Shown piece after piece: positions 43,019 through 51,287 of a DNA stretch of 64,000 bases (positions within the stretch are counted from its first letter, which is position 1; each line of letters begins with the position of its first letter). The position numbers and the translations under genes were made by a program. The notes under the pieces are model-generated. The model ran no database searches and was not told where the DNA came from. It saw only the letters and a list, made by a program, of their open reading frames with translations. Source of the stretch: Pelomonas sp047654785 (GTDB lineage Bacteria; Pseudomonadota; Gammaproteobacteria; Burkholderiales; Burkholderiaceae_C); contig NZ_JASGKQ010000003.1 in NCBI RefSeq assembly GCF_047654785.1, forward strand, positions 992,001 to 1,056,000. The letters are read 5' to 3'.

Positions 43019-43750
43019 ATGAGACAAGTCTTCTTCGACACCGAGACCACCGGCCTGGACGCCGACAAGGGCGACCGCATCATCGAGATCGGCTGCGTGG
43101 AGATGGTCAACCGCCAGCTCACCGGCAACAACCTGCACCTCTACATCAACCCCGAGCGCGCCAGCCATGAAGAAGCGCTGCGGGTGCACGGCCTGACCGA
43201 AGCTTTCCTGGCGGACAAGCCCAAGTTCGCCGAGATCGCCGACCGGCTGCTGGACTTCCTGGCCGGCGCCGAGCTCGTCATCCACAACGCGCCGTTCGAC
43301 ATCGGCTTCGTCAATGCCGAGCTGCGGCGCCTGAAGCGCGGTGTGCTGACCGACCACGTGGCTGGCGTGTGCGACACGCTGCTGATGGCGCGTGACCTCT
43401 TCCCCGGCAAGGCCAACTCGCTGGACGCGCTGTGCCGCCGGCTCGAGGTGGACAACACCAAGCGCGTGCTGCACGGCGCGCTGCTGGACGCGGAGCTGCT
43501 GGCCGACGTCTACATCCGCCTGACGCGCGGCCAGGACGCGCTGCTGATGGACGACCACGGCGACACCGGCGGCGGCGATGCGCTGGCCGCCTTCGAGGCC
43601 GTGGACCTGAGCCGCATCGAGTTGCCCGTGCTGCGCGCGAGCGACGCCGAGCGGGCGGCCCACGCGACGCTGCTGGCCGACCTCGACAAGGCCTCGGGCG
43701 GCGCCTGCCAGTGGCGCAAGCTGGAGCCGGCGCCGCAATCCATGGCATAA
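43019..43750 (+). CDS. dnaQ: DNA polymerase III epsilon (proofreading) subunit
   Basis: The 243-residue protein has the DEDDh 3'-5' exonuclease sites: FFDTETTGLD, LVIHNAPFDIGF and HGALLDAELLADVY. The C-terminal 50 residues would bind the alpha subunit. It begins 5 bp after lgt, and the tRNA genes follow within 45 bp. Confidence 0.94.
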   Translation: MRQVFFDTETTGLDADKGDRIIEIGCVEMVNRQLTGNNLHLYINPERASHEEALRVHGLTEAFLADKPKFAEIADRLLDFLAGAELVIHNAPFDIGFVNAELRRLKRGVLTDHVAGVCDTLLMARDLFPGKANSLDALCRRLEVDNTKRVLHGALLDAELLADVYIRLTRGQDALLMDDHGDTGGGDALAAFEAVDLSRIELPVLRASDAERAAHATLLADLDKASGGACQWRKLEPAPQSMA

Positions 43751-43793
43751 TCGCGGGCTTCCCGGACGACGGCTTGAGACGTCGGCGCATTCA

Positions 43794-43868
43794 GGGCGGT
43801 TAGCTCAGCGGTAGAGCACTGCCTTCACACGGCAGGGGTCGCAGGTTCGAACCCTGCACCGCCCACCA
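43794..43868 (+). tRNA. tRNA-Val (anticodon CAC), first copy
   Basis: The gene is 75 nt with an encoded CCA. The acceptor GGGCGGT pairs with ACCGCCC, the anticodon arm is CTGCC-TTCACAC-GGCAG with CAC at positions 34-36, and the T arm holds GGTTCGAAC. It decodes GUG. A short hairpin, CACCAG-GCCT-CTGGTG, at 43864-43879 overlaps the CCA end and may guide processing. Confidence 0.97.
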
Positions 43869-43915
43869 GGCCTCTGGTGACCTGAATGCACCACGCACGG
43901 ATTTCCGCAGTTGCC

Positions 43916-43990
43916 GGGCGGTTAGCTCAGCGGTAGAGCACTGCCTTCACACGGCAGGGGTCGCAGGTTCGAACCCTGCACCGCCCACCA
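43916..43990 (+). tRNA. tRNA-Val (anticodon CAC), second identical copy
   Basis: It is identical to the first copy over all 75 nt, 47 bp downstream. It also encodes CCA. Both probably come from one transcript ended by the terminator at 44001. Confidence 0.97.
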
Positions 43991-44000
43991 GCACGACACG

Positions 44001-44035
44001 AACCCGGTGCAAGGTTTTCTTGCGCCGGGTTTTTC
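44001..44035 (+). terminator. Rho-independent terminator after tRNA pair
   Basis: A 12-bp stem (44001-44012 with 44020-44031, one G-T pair) encloses a 7-base loop and is followed by a run of T. It is a canonical terminator ten bases after the second tRNA. Confidence 0.92.
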
Positions 44036-44083
44036 GTTTCCGGCAGCGCTGGCTTGCAGGCTTTGCCCCTGAGCGGTGACGCT

Positions 44084-45097
44084 TCAGGCGCTCTCCCGGC
44101 CCACGACCTCGCACGCCAGTTCCACCCTGCGGGCGATGCCTTCCTCTGCTGCTTGCAGGCGCACGACGATGTCCACCACGGCCTGCCCCATCTCGCGCGC
44201 CGGCGGCCGGGTGGTGCTGAGGCTGGGCAGCAGCTTGTCGGCGAAGGCGTAGTCGCCGAAGCCGAAGATCGCCACGTCCTGCGGCAGGCTCAGGCTGCGG
44301 CGCTGTGCCGCCAGGATGGCGCCGCAGGCCAGGTTGTCGTTGGCAAAGACCAGCGCCTCGGGCCGCTGTCGCTTGCGGGCCAGCAGCGCCTCCAGCGCCT
44401 GGGCGCCGGCCTGCATGGGGTCGGCAGCCGTCGGGTTGTAACCCCAGGCCGGGAGGCCGGCAGCCTGCATGACTTCGGCATGGCCGGCAAAGCGCTCCTG
44501 CGCGCTCAGGTCGCCCGCGGCGCTGTTGTGCACGAAGCCGATCCGGCGGTGTCCCCGGTCCAGCAGGTAGCGCGCGGCGTCCCGACCCACTTGGCGGTGC
44601 GAGAAGCCCACCTGGTAGGGCGCGCGACCAGGGTCAAGGTCCCAGGTCTCGATGACCGGCTGCGAGGCGCCGGCAATCAGGCGCTCGGTGGCGGCAGTGT
44701 GGAAGCGGCTCGTCAGCACCAGGGCCGCGGGGTTCCAGCCCAGGAAGGCGCGCACGGCACGCTCCTCGGCGTCCATCGAGAAGTAGCTGGAGGCCAGCAG
44801 CAACTGCAGGCCGTGCTCGGCCAGGCCGTCCGACAGCGCTTGCAGCATGGGCGCAAAGATGGGTCCGGAGATGTTGGGCACCACCATGGCCACCACGCGG
44901 CTGCGGGCCGAGGCCAGGCCGCCGGCTGCCAGATTGGGCACGTAGTTGAGCCGTTCGACGGCGGTGCGGATGCGCTCGCTCGCGTCGGGCGCCACGCGCT
45001 GCGGTTCGCGGAAGTAGCGCGACACCGTGATCGTGGACATGCCGCACAGCGCGGCCACGTCGGCAAGCGTCGGCCTCTCGGTGCGGCGACGGCTCAT
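44084..45097 (-). CDS. LacI-family transcriptional regulator
   Basis: The 337-residue protein has the N-terminal LacI HTH and hinge: PTLADVAALCGMSTITVSRY then NYVPNLAAGGLAS, and a periplasmic-binding-protein-like effector domain. It resembles the gluconate-type GntR branch of the family. The effector is unknown. It is divergent from a TonB-dependent receptor, and a typical LacI operator lies between them, so it probably controls that operon. The start at ATG 45097 is directly before the HTH. Confidence 0.9.
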   Translation of the reverse strand: MSRRRTERPTLADVAALCGMSTITVSRYFREPQRVAPDASERIRTAVERLNYVPNLAAGGLASARSRVVAMVVPNISGPIFAPMLQALSDGLAEHGLQLLLASSYFSMDAEERAVRAFLGWNPAALVLTSRFHTAATERLIAGASQPVIETWDLDPGRAPYQVGFSHRQVGRDAARYLLDRGHRRIGFVHNSAAGDLSAQERFAGHAEVMQAAGLPAWGYNPTAADPMQAGAQALEALLARKRQRPEALVFANDNLACGAILAAQRRSLSLPQDVAIFGFGDYAFADKLLPSLSTTRPPAREMGQAVVDIVVRLQAAEEGIARRVELACEVVGRESA

Positions 45098-45100
45098 GTC

Positions 45101-45115
45101 TTGCCGCACCGGCAA
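45101..45115. promoter_or_regulatory. Dyad at the lacI-type gene start
   Basis: TTGCCG-CAC-CGGCAA is a perfect inverted repeat ending 3 bp before the regulator's start codon. It could serve autoregulation or form an RNA hairpin that covers the ribosome site, since no other clear one is seen there. Confidence 0.4.
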
Positions 45116-45183
45116 TGAAAACCGAGCAAGCAACGGCGCATTTGTCGTTTGTGCCGGCGGCGGCTGAGCTTCACCATCGAGCC

Positions 45184-45199
45184 ATGTTAGCGCTGGCAT
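45184..45199. promoter_or_regulatory. LacI-family operator upstream of TonB receptor
   Basis: ATGTTAGCGCTGGCAT differs at two positions from the palindrome ATGTTAGCGCTAACAT, a well-known LacI-family operator form. It lies 33 bp before the receptor start. Its position argues for the receptor start at 45232 and not at the earlier in-frame ATG 45115. Confidence 0.65.
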
Positions 45200-45231
45200 C
45201 CGCCGCGCTGCAATCAGCCATGGAGCACGCA

Positions 45232-47529
45232 ATGAAGCAAAACAAGGGTGCTGCCGGTGCGGTGCCGGCCCGTCGCCCGTCGGCCCTTTCCCTGGCCGCG
45301 CTGGCGGCCCTCGCCGCCGCGTCGGCCCAGGCTCAGGAGGCCGCGTCGCCAGAACCCGCCGAGACCTTGCAGCTCGCCCCCGTCACGGTGACTGCCACCC
45401 GGCGGGTGGAGTCGTTGCAGCAGGTGCCGGTGGCCGTCAGCGTCATCTCCGGCGAGCAGCTGGAGCAGGCCAATCGCAACACGCTCGGCGCGTTGGCCGC
45501 GCAAGTGCCCAGCGTCAACTTCCGCACCGGCGCATCCAACAAGGACACCTCGCTCTTCGTGCGCGGCGTGGGCACCATTTCCACCTCGCCGGGCGTGGAG
45601 CCGACGGTGTCCACCGTCATCGACGGCGTCGTGCTGGCCCGCCCCGGTCAGGCCACGCTGGACCTGCTGGACGTTGCCCGCGTGGAGGTGCTGCGCGGCA
45701 GCCAGGGCACGCTGTTCGGCAAGAACGCGTCGGCCGGCGTCATCAACATCGTGACCCGGGCGCCATCGTCGGTCACCGAAGGCTACCTGGATGTATCGCA
45801 CTTCACCGCGGGCAACGAGAACCGCGTGCGTGCGGGCGTGAGTGGCGAGATCGCACCCGGCCTGCGCGCCTCGGTGAATGCGCTGGTGGGGCGCTTCGAC
45901 GGCAACGTGACCAACGTCTTCAACGGCGACAAGGTCAACGGCTACGACAAGAAGGGCCTGCGCGCCAAGCTCGAGTGGCAGGCCAACCCGGCGCTGAAGT
46001 TCACGCTGGTGGCCGACACGGTCAACTCGCAGGACGACATCCCGACCGGTGTCGTCACCCGTACCCAGCTGGTGGCCTACCCGAGCGAGGCGGTCACCAC
46101 CTACCCGGCGTTCGCCGCCGCACTCGCACCCGTGGTGGCGAGTGACGACAACCGCCAGATCAACGCCAACCTCAAGACCCAGGTGGCCGACCGCAACCGC
46201 GGCGTGTCGCTCACCGGCGAAGCGAAGCTGGGCGACCACACGCTGACCAGCATCACCGCCTGGCGCGCCTGGAACAACACCCAGCTGCAGGACGGCGACC
46301 GCCTGGCCGCGCCGGCCGCCGGCCTGCCGCAGTCGCACGACCGCGGCACGGTGGATTTCCGCCAGTGGTCGCAGGAGTTCCGCCTCGCCTCACCCAAGGG
46401 CGAGACGCTGGACTACGTGGCCGGCGTCTACGGCCTGCACACCCGTAACGTGGAGACCTACCGCCGCGACGTGCGCCGCATCGGCAGCGGCGGCGTGCTC
46501 TACGACGACTTCGGCCACGCCGACTTCGGCGCCACGCTGGACAGCTTTGCCGGCTTCGGCGAGGGGCGCTGGCATCTCGCGCCCAGCCTGCGTGCCATCC
46601 TGGGCCTGCGCTTCACGGAAGACCGCCTGGGCTTCCACCATGCCCGCGCGCGCAGCCAGCCCGATGCCCAGTTCGCCGGCGCCGTACCGGGCGTGAACGC
46701 GGACGTGTCGCAGGCCGGCAGCACCCGGCAGACCGGCAGCTCCGGTCGCGCGGGCCTTCAGTGGGACATCAGCCCCACGGCCGGCACCTACCTGACCGGG
46801 TCGCGCGGCTACAAGGGCCCGGCCTTCAATGTCTTCTTCAACATGCTGCCGCGGGACACGCTGGCCCTGAAGTCCGAAACCTCCACGTCGGTGGAGGCGG
46901 GCCTCAAGTCCGAATGGCTGGACCGTCGCCTGCGTGTGAACCTCGCGGTGTTCGACACCCAGTACCGCAACTACCAGGCCAACTTCTTCGACCTGGTGTC
47001 GGGCTCGGTGGTCACGCGCCTGATCAACGCGGGCGACGTGTCCTCGCGCGGTGCCGAGGTGGATGCGGCGTACAAGGCCACGTCGCAATGGAGCGTGGGG
47101 GCGCTGCTGGCTTACACGCATGCCCGCATCGACCAGTTCAACTGCCCCGCAGGGGCGGCCGTGAGTTGCCAGGTCAACGGCAAGCCGCTGCCCTTCGCGC
47201 CGGACTGGAAGACCGCCGTCAACACCAACTACCGCTTTGCGCTGGCCGGCGGCTGGCAGGCCGACGCGGGGCTGGAGTTCACCTGGCAGAGCAAGACGCA
47301 GTACGACATCGGCCAGTTCGCCGACACCATCCAGGGCGCCTACGGCATCTGGAACGCGAGCTTCGCGGTGTCGCAGCCGGCGCAGGGCTGGCGGGCGGCG
47401 CTGCTGGCCAAGAACCTGGCCGACCGCAGCTACGCGTCCTTCCTGGGCCGCGGCGGCACCTACGTCAACCGCTGGGTGCCGCGTGACGACCAGCGCTACT
47501 TCGGCATCAACGTGCGGAAGGATTTCTGA
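45232..47529 (+). CDS. TonB-dependent outer-membrane receptor
   Basis: The 765-residue protein has a signal peptide (residues 1-34, AQAQ), a TonB-box-like LAPVTVTATR, the plug domain (VPVAVSVISGEQL; LFVRGVGTIS; VEVLRGSQGTLFGKNASAG) and a 22-strand barrel ending FGINVRKDF with terminal Phe. There is no N-terminal signalling domain, so no sigma/anti-sigma control. It resembles receptors annotated for siderophores but also those for sugars, sulfate esters and other large solutes. The gene order suggests import of the monooxygenase substrate. Its stop overlaps the next start by one base. Confidence 0.92.
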   Translation: MKQNKGAAGAVPARRPSALSLAALAALAAASAQAQEAASPEPAETLQLAPVTVTATRRVESLQQVPVAVSVISGEQLEQANRNTLGALAAQVPSVNFRTGASNKDTSLFVRGVGTISTSPGVEPTVSTVIDGVVLARPGQATLDLLDVARVEVLRGSQGTLFGKNASAGVINIVTRAPSSVTEGYLDVSHFTAGNENRVRAGVSGEIAPGLRASVNALVGRFDGNVTNVFNGDKVNGYDKKGLRAKLEWQANPALKFTLVADTVNSQDDIPTGVVTRTQLVAYPSEAVTTYPAFAAALAPVVASDDNRQINANLKTQVADRNRGVSLTGEAKLGDHTLTSITAWRAWNNTQLQDGDRLAAPAAGLPQSHDRGTVDFRQWSQEFRLASPKGETLDYVAGVYGLHTRNVETYRRDVRRIGSGGVLYDDFGHADFGATLDSFAGFGEGRWHLAPSLRAILGLRFTEDRLGFHHARARSQPDAQFAGAVPGVNADVSQAGSTRQTGSSGRAGLQWDISPTAGTYLTGSRGYKGPAFNVFFNMLPRDTLALKSETSTSVEAGLKSEWLDRRLRVNLAVFDTQYRNYQANFFDLVSGSVVTRLINAGDVSSRGAEVDAAYKATSQWSVGALLAYTHARIDQFNCPAGAAVSCQVNGKPLPFAPDWKTAVNTNYRFALAGGWQADAGLEFTWQSKTQYDIGQFADTIQGAYGIWNASFAVSQPAQGWRAALLAKNLADRSYASFLGRGGTYVNRWVPRDDQRYFGINVRKDF

Positions 47530-48854
47530 TGTCCCGCCAGTTGCACCTGGGCGCCTTCCTGATGGAGTCGGGCCACCATGTGGCGGCCTGGCGCTCGCCC
47601 GACGTGCCCGAGCGCGCGGGGTTGGATTTCGGCCTCTACCGCCAGGTGGCGCAGACGGCTGAGCGTGCGCTGTTCGACGCCGTCTTCGTGGCCGACAGCG
47701 TGGCCGTGGAGGAGGGGCCCGGCGCCGAGCGCATCTCGCGTTCGGCCCGCTTCGAGCCGCTGACGTTGCTGTCGGCCCTGGCCGCGGTGACCGAGCGCAT
47801 CGGGCTGATCGCCACCGTCACCGCCACCTACAACGAGCCCTACCACGTGGCCCGCAAGTTCGCGTCGCTGGACCACCTCAGCGGCGGCCGCGCGGGCTGG
47901 AACCTGGTCACCTCGGACAACGCCGCCGAGGCCGGCAACTTCGGCCGCGACCAGCACGTCGGACATGACTACCGCTATGCCCGCGCCGAGGAGTTCCTGC
48001 AGGTGGTGCAGGGCCTGTGGGACGGCTGGGCCGACGATGCCTTCGTCAACGACCGTGCCAGCGGCCTGTACTACCGGCCCGAGGCGCGCCGCGTGCTGGC
48101 CCACGAGGGGCGGCACTTCAAGGTGCGCGGCCCGCTGAACGTGGCGCGCTCACCGCAAGGCCAGCCGGTCATCGTGCAGGCGGGAGCGTCGGAGGCTGGC
48201 CGCAGCCTCGCAGCGCGCAGTGCCGAGCTGGTGTTCACCGCCCAGCCCACACTCGCTGCAGCCCAGGCCTTCTATGCGGACCTGAAGGGCCGGGCCGAAG
48301 CGGCCGGCCGCTCGCGCGAGGCGATCAAGATCCTGCCCGGCGCCTACGTCATCGTCGGCGAAAGTCGCGCCGAGGCCGAGGACAAGCAGGCCGCGCTGCA
48401 GGCCCTGATCGACCCGGCTGCGGCTGTGGGGCTGGTGTCGCGCATGATCGGCAACTTCGACCTCAGCGGCTACCCGCTCGACGAGCCCCCGCCCGAGCTG
48501 CCGCTGACCGACAGCGGCCAGCGCAGCCGCCAGCAGCTGCTGACCCACCTGGCCCGCGACGGCCGGCTCACGCTGCGCCAACTGGCCATGAAGGTGGCCG
48601 GCGGGCGCGGGCATCTGAGCATCGTCGGCAGCGCGGCTGATGTGGCCGACGTGCTGCAGGACGGGTTCGAGCAGGGCGGGGCGGACGGCTTCAACCTCAT
48701 GCCGCCCACGCTGCCTGGCGGGCTCGACGACTTCGCGCGGCTCGTGGTACCGGAGCTGCAGCGGCGCGGGCTCTTTCGCACGCGCTATGAGGGCCGCACG
48801 CTGCGCGAGCACCTGGGCCTGGCGCGGCCCGCGTGGCGGGGAGCGGCGGCATGA
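47529..48854 (+). CDS. Flavin-dependent monooxygenase, NtaA/SnaA/DszA type
   Basis: The 441-residue protein is a bacterial luciferase-like TIM barrel. It starts with LHLGAFLMESGHHVAAWRSP and contains HLSGGRAGWNLVTSDNAAEA and the FNLMPPTLPGGLDDF segment near the C-terminus, all typical of the NtaA/DszA/SnaA branch. These enzymes use FMNH2 from a separate reductase to oxidise nitrilotriacetate, dibenzothiophene sulfone, alkanesulfonates or related compounds. No reductase gene is beside it. Coupled translation with receptor and binding protein implies one substrate. Confidence 0.9.
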   Translation: MSRQLHLGAFLMESGHHVAAWRSPDVPERAGLDFGLYRQVAQTAERALFDAVFVADSVAVEEGPGAERISRSARFEPLTLLSALAAVTERIGLIATVTATYNEPYHVARKFASLDHLSGGRAGWNLVTSDNAAEAGNFGRDQHVGHDYRYARAEEFLQVVQGLWDGWADDAFVNDRASGLYYRPEARRVLAHEGRHFKVRGPLNVARSPQGQPVIVQAGASEAGRSLAARSAELVFTAQPTLAAAQAFYADLKGRAEAAGRSREAIKILPGAYVIVGESRAEAEDKQAALQALIDPAAAVGLVSRMIGNFDLSGYPLDEPPPELPLTDSGQRSRQQLLTHLARDGRLTLRQLAMKVAGGRGHLSIVGSAADVADVLQDGFEQGGADGFNLMPPTLPGGLDDFARLVVPELQRRGLFRTRYEGRTLREHLGLARPAWRGAAA

Positions 48855-49786
48855 AGCGGCGTGACTGGCTGACGGCCGCCGGTACCGTGGCGCTGGCCGG
48901 CGCCGTGCGCGCGGCGCCCAAGCGCGTGCGCATCGGCTTCCAGAAGGGCGGCTTGCTGCTGCTCGTCAAGCTGCGCGGCACGCTGGAGCGCGAGCTGGCC
49001 GGCGTGACCATCGAGTGGAAGGAGTTTCCGGCCGGGCCGCAGCTGCTGGAGGCCCTGCATGCCGGCGCCATCGACTTCGGCGTGACCGGCGCCCCGCCGC
49101 CGGTGTTCGCTCAGGCGGCGGGGCGGGACTTCCTGCTCGTGGCCGCCGAGCCCGGCCTGCCGCACAGCGAGGCGCTGCTGGTGCCCGCCGACAGCCCTGC
49201 CAAGACCGTGCGCGACCTGCGCGGCAAGCGCATCGCCCTGGCCAAGGGCTCCAGTTCGCACTACCTGCTGCTGGGGGCGCTGGCGTCGCAGGGTCTGAAG
49301 CTGCAGGACGTGCAGCCGGTCTACCTCGGCCCCGCCGATGCCCGCGCCGCCTTTGAGGCCGGCGCGGTGGACGCCTGGGTGGTGTGGGACCCTTACCTCA
49401 GCATTGCGCAGGCCGCCCGGCCGCTGCGCGTGCTGGCCGACTTCGGCAGTCTGGCGCCGGCCGTGAACGCGCCATGGAGCTTCTACGAGGCGCGACGCGA
49501 GTTCGTGCAAGCCGAGCCGGCGCTGCTGAAACTGCTGGTGGCGGCCATCGCCCGCGAAGGTGCCTGGGCCACCGCCAACCCCGAGGCCGTTGCACGCAGG
49601 GTCTCGCCGCTGCTGGGCCTCAGGCTCGACGTAATGCTTGCCATGCAGCGGCGTGTGCGCTACGGCGCATCGGCCCTGACGGAAACCATCCTGGAGGAGC
49701 AGCAGCGGGTGGCCGATGCCTTCCTGGCGCAGGGGCTGATCTCGCGGCCCGTACGGGTGCGGGACAGCGCCTGGCTCGGCCGCTGA
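48851..49786 (+). CDS. ABC substrate-binding protein, SsuA/TauA-like
   Basis: The 311-residue protein starts with MKRRDWLTAAGTVALAG, a signal with an RR pair that may use the Tat route. The mature part fits aliphatic sulfonate/taurine/nitrate binding proteins: VRIGFQKGGLLLLVKLRGTL, VTGAPPPVFAQAAG and FEAGAVDAWVVWDPYLS. Its ATG overlaps the monooxygenase stop by 4 bp. No permease or ATPase gene is in the window, so it must use components encoded elsewhere or act alone. Confidence 0.88.
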   Translation: MKRRDWLTAAGTVALAGAVRAAPKRVRIGFQKGGLLLLVKLRGTLERELAGVTIEWKEFPAGPQLLEALHAGAIDFGVTGAPPPVFAQAAGRDFLLVAAEPGLPHSEALLVPADSPAKTVRDLRGKRIALAKGSSSHYLLLGALASQGLKLQDVQPVYLGPADARAAFEAGAVDAWVVWDPYLSIAQAARPLRVLADFGSLAPAVNAPWSFYEARREFVQAEPALLKLLVAAIAREGAWATANPEAVARRVSPLLGLRLDVMLAMQRRVRYGASALTETILEEQQRVADAFLAQGLISRPVRVRDSAWLGR

Positions 49787-49847
49787 GTGTCGTCCCCGCG
49801 CCGGTCCTTGTTCCCGGCAGGCGGTGTGGCCGCTTACCATTCCGCGC

Positions 49848-51287
49848 ATGAACCCTTGTTCGGCCGCATCTTTCCCGTGGTGTCGGCGGTGGGCGCTGGC
49901 GGCGGGCCTGCTGGCCTGCGGCGGGTCGGGCCTGGCGCAGACGCCGCCGCAGGCGCTGAGCTTCGGCGAGGCGCAGCAGGCGCTGCTCGCGCAGTCCGAC
50001 CAGCTGGCCGCCGACGGCCGGGCGGTGGACAGCGCGCGGCTGCGCCGGCAGGGCATGGACGGGCTGGGCGGCCCGTCGGTGGCGGTCACCGGCCTGGGCT
50101 ACCGCTATTCGGTCAGCGCGGACCTCGACCTGGACCCGGCGCGGCGCATGCTGGACGGCGCGCTCGGCATGCTGCCGCCAGAGCTGGGGCCGTCCGGACC
50201 CGGCCTGCCGCAGCTGCCGTCGCAGCTGTCGCTGCACCGCGAGAAGAGCCAGGCCTCGGCCAGCCTGTCCGTGGTCTGGCCGCTGTACCTGGGTGGGCTG
50301 TCGGGCGCCGTCCGCAGCGGCCTGGACGCCGCGGCCGACGAGGCGCTGGCCGACGCCGCCCGCAGCCGCGGGGCGCTGCGCTCGCTGCTGGTGCAGCGCT
50401 ATTTCGGCGCGCAGCTGGCCGAGCGCGCCGCGCGGCTGCGCGCCCGCGCGCTGGACGCGGTGCGCCGCCACGACGCGGCCGCGGTGAGCCTGCTGGCGGC
50501 CGGCGCCATCGCGCAGGTGGAGCGCCTGCAGGCGCGCAGCGCGATGGCCGACGCCGAGCAGCAGGCGCGCCAGGCCCGCGACGACGCCGACCTGGCGGCC
50601 GCGGCGTTGGCGCGCACCGTCAAGGCCCCGGCGCCGGTGCTGCCCAGCTCGCCGCTGTTCGTCGACAGCCGGCCGCTGCCGCCGCTGCAGGAGTTCGTGG
50701 CCGCCGCCGAGCGGCTGCATCCCGGGCTGGACAAGGTGCAGGCCAAGCGCCGGCAGGCCGAATCGCTGCACGAGGCGCAGGAGGCGCTGCGCCGGCCGCA
50801 GGTGCTGGCCTTCGGCACGCACGAACTGGCCAGCGGCGGCAAGCCCAACTGGGTGGCCGGCCTGGCCGTGCGCTGGACGCTGTGGGACGGCCTGGACCGC
50901 AATGCGCTGGCCGCGTCGTCGCAGCGCAAGGTGGAGCAGGCCGAGCTGACGCAGGCCCAGGTGCGCAGCGACCTGGCGTTGCTGGTCGAGAAGCACTGGC
51001 TGGGCGTCGCGCAGGCGCGCCGCCAGTACCTCGCCCAGCAGGCCCAGGAAGACCTGGCGCGCGAGCTGCTGCGGCTGCGCGAGGCCGGGCTGAAGGAAGG
51101 CACCAGCACCGCGCTGGACCTGATCGACGCGCAGACCCAGCTCGCCAAGGTGCTGACCGCGCGCGCGGCCAGCGCCAACCAGTACGTGCAGGCGCTGGCC
51201 GCGCTGCTGGAGAGCAGCGGCCAGGGCGACGCCTTCGAGCGCTACATGGCCGAGGCCGACATCCAGCTTCCCCCCGACGCACCATGA
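49848..51287 (+). CDS. TolC-family outer-membrane efflux protein
   Basis: The 479-residue protein has a signal peptide (to SGLAQ) and long amphipathic alpha-helical coiled coils in two repeats, with periodic LRARALDAVRRHDAAAVSLL and LREAGLKEGTSTALDLIDAQ motifs. It forms the outer-membrane tunnel of an exporter. It is first in a four-gene operon with HlyD and two permeases. There is no lipobox, unlike the OprM-type gene further down. Confidence 0.87.
   Translation: MNPCSAASFPWCRRWALAAGLLACGGSGLAQTPPQALSFGEAQQALLAQSDQLAADGRAVDSARLRRQGMDGLGGPSVAVTGLGYRYSVSADLDLDPARRMLDGALGMLPPELGPSGPGLPQLPSQLSLHREKSQASASLSVVWPLYLGGLSGAVRSGLDAAADEALADAARSRGALRSLLVQRYFGAQLAERAARLRARALDAVRRHDAAAVSLLAAGAIAQVERLQARSAMADAEQQARQARDDADLAAAALARTVKAPAPVLPSSPLFVDSRPLPPLQEFVAAAERLHPGLDKVQAKRRQAESLHEAQEALRRPQVLAFGTHELASGGKPNWVAGLAVRWTLWDGLDRNALAASSQRKVEQAELTQAQVRSDLALLVEKHWLGVAQARRQYLAQQAQEDLARELLRLREAGLKEGTSTALDLIDAQTQLAKVLTARAASANQYVQALAALLESSGQGDAFERYMAEADIQLPPDAP

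Noticed and set aside
43794..43990. Direct repeat that could suggest a duplication or CRISPR-like unit
   Set aside because: The two 75-bp repeats are complete tRNA-Val genes with all arms and CCA; no CRISPR array was seen anywhere in the window.
45115..45231. Earlier in-frame ATG for the TonB receptor at 45115
   Set aside because: The added 39 residues precede a normal signal peptide and the LacI operator lies inside this stretch, so 45232 is the better start.
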